A DNA stretch of 64,000 nt from Nitrobacteraceae bacterium AZCC 1564 (GTDB lineage Bacteria > Pseudomonadota > Alphaproteobacteria > Rhizobiales > Xanthobacteraceae), in contig JBAGRR010000001.1 of NCBI GenBank assembly GCA_036924835.1, positions 1,240,001 through 1,304,000 of the forward strand, in the 5' to 3' direction. Below the pieces are notes generated by a model. That model had not been told where the DNA came from, made no database searches, and worked only from the letters and a program-made list of their open reading frames with translations. Below, piece after piece: positions 60,548-64,000 of this stretch. The stretch's first letter is position 1. Each line of letters opens with the position of its first letter. A program made the position numbers and the translations under genes.

Positions 60548-60724
60548 TCACTTTCCGATTCGATAAGTGGATAGTTGAATGCTTTGATTCAGGCGGCAAA
60601 CGGCTTGAATCAAGATCTGAAGAACTTGATTCAACGACCTATGATTTTGATTCAAGCGCTGAAGAATTTGATTCAGGCTGTGAATTCTTTGAATCAACAT
60701 CTGAAGACACCGACTCAAAACCAT
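60548..60724 (-). CDS. Possible 58-residue heptad-repeat peptide upstream of trmJ
   Basis: A minus-strand ATG at 60724 opens a frame of near-heptads (such as ILQRLNQ, VLQILIQ, AVCRLNQ) ending at TGA 4 bp before the trmJ ATG, so it could be a coupled leader or a small coiled coil. The heptads follow automatically from a 21-bp DNA repeat, and the plus strand also encodes heptads over the same DNA. The DNA array may be the functional object rather than the peptide. Confidence 0.25.
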   Translation of the reverse strand: MVLSRCLQMLIQRIHSLNQILQRLNQNHRSLNQVLQILIQAVCRLNQSIQLSTYRIGK

Positions 60725-60769
60725 GAGATTCCATTTAAAAATCAAATGGATATAGGCTTTACTTGAATC
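60557..60769. repeat. Array of GANTC sites, core with exact 21-bp period
   Basis: GANTC sites start at 60557, 60586, 60607, 60628, 60649, 60670, 60691, 60712, 60727 and 60765. The seven from 60586 to 60712 are spaced exactly 21 bp. Most repeat units look like TTGATTCAA or TTGAATCAA; the last has diverged to CCGACTCAA but keeps GACTC. GANTC is the CcrM adenine methylation sequence of alphaproteobacteria, expected about once per 256 bp. The array lies in the divergent trmJ/icd region and is AT-rich compared with the window. Confidence 0.9.
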
Positions 60770-61035
60770 CGGTGCAAAGTCTCAGGTGCGCTGACGCAGG
60801 TCAAACCCGGGAGTTCGCCTAGCGCCTCATGTTTGGCGACAAAGCCAGACTTTATGCCCGCCAGTCAAGGTGCTCTGGTGCCTGATTGATGGGGCTGGAA
60901 CGGTTCTTATCGATCCTCAAAAATGGGCAGCCAAGATGCTTAGGGCCCGCTTTCGCTGCCTTCTTCCCGGTGCTATAGCCGCCCGCGTAAACCATTCCTA
61001 TTGCCTAAACTCCCCTCAAGAAGGCCCGATCACAC

Positions 61036-62250
61036 ATGGCAAAAATCAAGGTGACCAACCCTGTCGTCGACCTCGACGGCGACGAGATGACCCGGATCAT
61101 CTGGCAGTACATCAAGGACAAATTGATCCATCCATTCCTTGATATCGACCTGATGTATTTCGACCTCGGGATGGAGCACCGCGACAAGACCAACGATCAG
61201 GTCACCATCGACGCAGCCACCGCCATCAAGAAGGTCGGCGTCGGCGTGAAGTGCGCGACGATTACCCCGGACGAAGCGCGCGTGAAGGAATTCAACCTCA
61301 AGGAAATGTGGAAGTCGCCCAACGGCACCATCCGCAACATCCTCGGCGGCGTCGTGTTCCGCGAGCCGATCATCTGCAAGAACGTGCCACGCCTTGTTCC
61401 GGGCTGGACCAAGCCGATCATCATCGGCCGCCATGCTTTCGGCGATCAGTACCGTGCCACCGACTTCAAGTTCCCGACCGCTGGCACCATCAGCCTCAAG
61501 TTCGTCGGCGACGACGGCAAGGTCATTGAGCGCGAAGTGTTCAAGGCTCCTGGCCCCGGCGTCACGCTCGGCATGTTCAACCTGGATGACTCGATCCGCG
61601 ACTTCGCCCGCGCCTCGATGAACCTCGGCCTTGCCCGCGGTTATCCGGTCTACCTGTCGACCAAGAACACGATCCTCAAGCAGTACGACGGCCGCTTCAA
61701 GGATATCTTCCAGGAAGTGTTCGATAAGGAGTTCAAGAAGGACTTCGACGCCAAGGGCATCACCTACGAGCACCGCCTGATCGACGACATGGTCGCAGCA
61801 GCGATGAAGTGGTCGGGCGGCTACGTCTGGGCCTGTAAGAACTACGACGGCGACGTGCAGTCGGATACCGTTGCACAGGGTTACGGCTCACTCGGCCTGA
61901 TGACCTCCGTCCTGCTGACGCCGGACGGCAAGACGATGGAAGCGGAAGCCGCCCACGGCACCGTGACCCGTCACTTCCGCGAGCATCAGAAGGGCAAGGA
62001 GACCTCCACCAACTCCATCGCCTCGATCTTCGCCTGGACCCGTGGCCTTGGCCATCGCGCCAAACTCGACAACAATGCCGAGCTGGCGAAGTTCGCCGAC
62101 ACGCTCGAGAAGGTCTGCGTCGAAACCGTCGAAGCCGGCTACATGACCAAGGACCTCGCCTTGCTGGTCGGCGCCGATCAGCGCTGGCTCTCCACCACCG
62201 GCTTCCTCGACAAGGTTGCGGAGAACCTCACCAAGGCGATGGCGGCGTAA
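61036..62250 (+). CDS. icd: NADP-dependent isocitrate dehydrogenase
   Basis: The 404-residue enzyme is of the homodimeric eukaryotic-like (subfamily II) type: [36 protein letters not shown], the substrate loop [27 protein letters not shown] and [29 protein letters not shown]. It makes 2-oxoglutarate and NADPH in the TCA cycle. 492 bp separate it from trmJ, of which the half nearest icd (60770-61035) shows no recognised feature. A terminator follows. Confidence 0.96.
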   Translation: MAKIKVTNPVVDLDGDEMTRIIWQYIKDKLIHPFLDIDLMYFDLGMEHRDKTNDQVTIDAATAIKKVGVGVKCATITPDEARVKEFNLKEMWKSPNGTIRNILGGVVFREPIICKNVPRLVPGWTKPIIIGRHAFGDQYRATDFKFPTAGTISLKFVGDDGKVIEREVFKAPGPGVTLGMFNLDDSIRDFARASMNLGLARGYPVYLSTKNTILKQYDGRFKDIFQEVFDKEFKKDFDAKGITYEHRLIDDMVAAAMKWSGGYVWACKNYDGDVQSDTVAQGYGSLGLMTSVLLTPDGKTMEAEAAHGTVTRHFREHQKGKETSTNSIASIFAWTRGLGHRAKLDNNAELAKFADTLEKVCVETVEAGYMTKDLALLVGADQRWLSTTGFLDKVAENLTKAMAA

Positions 62251-62272
62251 GCCTCCTCGAAAACGGAAAACG

Positions 62273-62300
62273 AAAAGGCGCGGAGCAATCCGCGCCTTTT
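62273..62300. terminator. Rho-independent terminator after icd
   Basis: AAAAGGCGCGG pairs with CCGCGCCTTTT around AGCAAT, 23 bp after the icd stop codon and before the convergent antiporter gene. Confidence 0.92.
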
Positions 62301-62306
62301 TTCATA

Positions 62307-63980
62307 TTAGGAGTGTACCGCGCCGATCTGGGCGATCATCGCTTTGGCGATTTCCTGCTCGCCCATGATCACCGAGTTCGCGCCATGATGCTTCAGGTGC
62401 GCGATTTCCTCCTCGGAATGAGCCCGCGCAATGATCGGCAGGCTGGCGCTCAGGGCGCGTGCCTTGGCCACGATCTGGCCGCCTTCGAACGCATCCGGGA
62501 TCGCCACAAGCAGTCCTCGCGCCGCGCCGACATTCGCGGCTTGCAGCATATCGGGCGCCGCGGCATTGCCTGTGATGACTTCCACGCCTTCCTGCCGCAG
62601 CCGTTCAACCGCGCCCGGCGTATCCTCGATCACGAGCAGCGGTGTGTTGGCTTGCCTCAATGCCTTGCTGACGACGCTGCCGACACGACCATGCCCAACC
62701 AGCACCACATGATTGGACAGCCGTGACACCGGCAGCGGGGCGCGGGGAACAGCTGGCTCCTTCTTGCCCGACGACTTCGATTTCTCATCAGCGTCCGCCA
62801 GCACACGATCAAGCATCGCGAAGAACAGCGGATTCAGCATGATCGAGATGATGGCGCCCGCAAGCACCAGATCGCGCCCGCGATCCGGCAGCAATTCAAG
62901 GCTGACGCCAAGCCCCGCGAGAATGAAGGAGAACTCGCCGATCTGGGCGAGGCTCGCCGAAATGGTCAGCGCGGTCGATCTGGGATAGCCGAATAAGCGC
63001 ACGATCACAAAGGCGGCAACGGATTTGCCGAGAATGATGATCAGCACCGTCGCTAGCAGCGGCAACGGGTCATTCAGAATGATCGCTGGATCCACCAGCA
63101 TGCCGACCGATACGAAGAACAACACCGCAAATGCGTCGCGCAGCGGCAAGGTTTCGTTGGCCGCGCGCTGGCTGAGCTCGGAGCCGCTCAAGATCATGCC
63201 GGCAAAAAAGGCGCCCAGCGCAAACGAGACGTCGAACAGAACGGCCGCGCCGAACGCCACACCGAGCGAGATCGCGAATACGGCGAGACGAAACAACTCG
63301 CGCGATCCCGTATGCGCGACATAGTGCAGAATCCACGGGATCACGCGGCGCCCAACCACCAGCATGAAGATCACGAAAGCCGCGACCTTGCCGAGCATCA
63401 GAACAATGGGCAGCGCCAGTGTCATGAGGCTCGCGCCATCAGTTGCCTCACCTTTCAGCAAACCCGCCAATGCCGGCAGAAGCACCAGCGTCAGCACCAT
63501 GGCAAGGTCTTCGACGATCAGCCAACCGACCGCGATACGCCCGCGCTCGGTGTCGATCAGGCGCCGTTCCTGCAACGCACGCAACAACACGACCGTGCTC
63601 GCGACAGACAATGCGAGCCCGAATACGAGACCGCCACCGAGTGGCCAGCCCAACAGCCAAGCGAGCGCAATGCCGAGCAGCGTCGCCACTGCAATTTGGA
63701 CTGTTGCCCCGGGGATCGCGATAGCGCGGACCGACAGCAAATCCTTCAGGGAGAAATGCAGCCCGACGCCGAACATCAGCAGGATGATTCCAATTTCGGC
63801 GAGTTGATTGGCGATGTTTTGGTCGGCGACGTAACCGGGCGTAAACGGCCCCATCAGCACGCCGGCAATGAGGTAGCCCACCAGGGGCGACACGCGAAAA
63901 CGCTGAACCACGGCGCCGAGCACAAAAGCCAGCACGAGGCCAACAACAATCGTGGAGATCAAAGGAGTGTTGTGATTCAT
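62307..63980 (-). CDS. Kef-type monovalent cation:proton antiporter with RCK domain (YbaL-like)
   Basis: The 557-residue protein has a CPA2 antiporter domain of about twelve membrane segments (residues 1-385; VSPLVGYLIAGVLMGPFTPG, LFFVSVGMLVDP) and a cytoplasmic RCK/TrkA-N domain from about 415 with the Rossmann motif VVLVGHGRVGSVVSKAL. It exchanges potassium or sodium for protons, gated by nucleotide binding to the RCK domain. KefB/KefC ancillary subunits are not encoded nearby. The start codon lies 21 bp from the window end, so upstream context is not visible. Confidence 0.93.
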   Translation of the reverse strand: MNHNTPLISTIVVGLVLAFVLGAVVQRFRVSPLVGYLIAGVLMGPFTPGYVADQNIANQLAEIGIILLMFGVGLHFSLKDLLSVRAIAIPGATVQIAVATLLGIALAWLLGWPLGGGLVFGLALSVASTVVLLRALQERRLIDTERGRIAVGWLIVEDLAMVLTLVLLPALAGLLKGEATDGASLMTLALPIVLMLGKVAAFVIFMLVVGRRVIPWILHYVAHTGSRELFRLAVFAISLGVAFGAAVLFDVSFALGAFFAGMILSGSELSQRAANETLPLRDAFAVLFFVSVGMLVDPAIILNDPLPLLATVLIIILGKSVAAFVIVRLFGYPRSTALTISASLAQIGEFSFILAGLGVSLELLPDRGRDLVLAGAIISIMLNPLFFAMLDRVLADADEKSKSSGKKEPAVPRAPLPVSRLSNHVVLVGHGRVGSVVSKALRQANTPLLVIEDTPGAVERLRQEGVEVITGNAAAPDMLQAANVGAARGLLVAIPDAFEGGQIVAKARALSASLPIIARAHSEEEIAHLKHHGANSVIMGEQEIAKAMIAQIGAVHS

Positions 63981-64000
63981 ACTGTATTTTGCGGTGTGGA

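Noticed and set aside
59818-60726. Plus-strand ORF of 302 codons covering trmJ and ending in acidic repeats
   Set aside because: It is antisense to the well-supported TrmJ coding region; the acidic repeats come from translating the 21-bp GANTC array in another frame.
60575-60766. Plus-strand ORF with LNQ/LIQ heptads over the GANTC array
   Set aside because: A 21-bp period yields heptads in every frame without stops, on both strands. No ribosome site was seen, so it is not called a gene, though the matching minus-strand ORF is listed at low confidence because of its position before trmJ.

Overview
The window is about 62% GC bacterial chromosome. Gene content and order point to an alphaproteobacterium of the Nitrobacteraceae/Bradyrhizobium group (Afipia, Nitrobacter, Rhodopseudomonas, Bradyrhizobium): a form II-like cox (CO dehydrogenase type) accessory cluster, a purC-purS-purQ-purL-bolA-grxD core, DUF1476 and DUF4189 proteins, a TrmJ-DUF559 fusion and an eukaryotic-type NADP isocitrate dehydrogenase. 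No rRNA, tRNA, CRISPR array, phage or complete insertion sequence was seen. The assignment to a group is inference from gene families, not from a marker-gene comparison.

Layout. 1-1872: start of a GT2 glycosyltransferase, then a DUF72/DUF488 pair. 2074-6960: an MFS carrier with a strong palindrome upstream, and a TetR-HlyD-ABC ATPase-ABC permease efflux operon with a perfect TetR-type operator. 7039-14309: a minus-strand run coxG, coxS, coxM, coxD (MoxR), coxE (VWA), split XdhC and a MoeA/MobA-like fusion. The molybdenum-binding large subunit coxL is absent. 14777-17332: pcaB, pcaD, pcaC (protocatechuate branch of beta-ketoadipate). 18562-24216: a branched-chain amino acid ABC transporter with fused LivH-LivM. 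24286-33836: mixed housekeeping genes (ccdA, rpe, purB, murI) and two frameshifted genes. 34026-44373: rpsD, threonine aldolase, grxD, ergothioneine genes egtB/egtD, ltrA, bolA, DUF427, purL. 44690-51681: a globin-coupled chemoreceptor, an orphan peptide-type binding protein, purQ, a Tat-exported FAH-family protein, purS, purC. 52522-58251: a cynABDS-like cyanate uptake and cyanase operon with a near-consensus sigma-54 promoter, three palindromes upstream of it and a divergent sigma-54 activator. 58262-63980: HbpS/GlcG-like protein, a secreted small protein, TrmJ-DUF559, icd and a Kef-type antiporter.

Two non-coding features stand out. First, nine copies of a 163-169 bp paired-hairpin element lie between genes, plus one solo derivative. 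Every copy is bounded by CTAG or a decayed form of it and holds two hairpins joined by an AT-rich linker. Each hairpin carries a bulge of about 3 nt, always on the arm facing the linker. The stem sequences differ between subfamilies while the architecture is kept. Second, between trmJ and icd there is an array of ten GANTC sites (the CcrM methylation sequence) in about 213 bp, seven of them at exactly 21 bp spacing.

Three genes carry apparent single-base frameshifts (about 25445, 28905 and 59452). These may be real decay or sequence errors.
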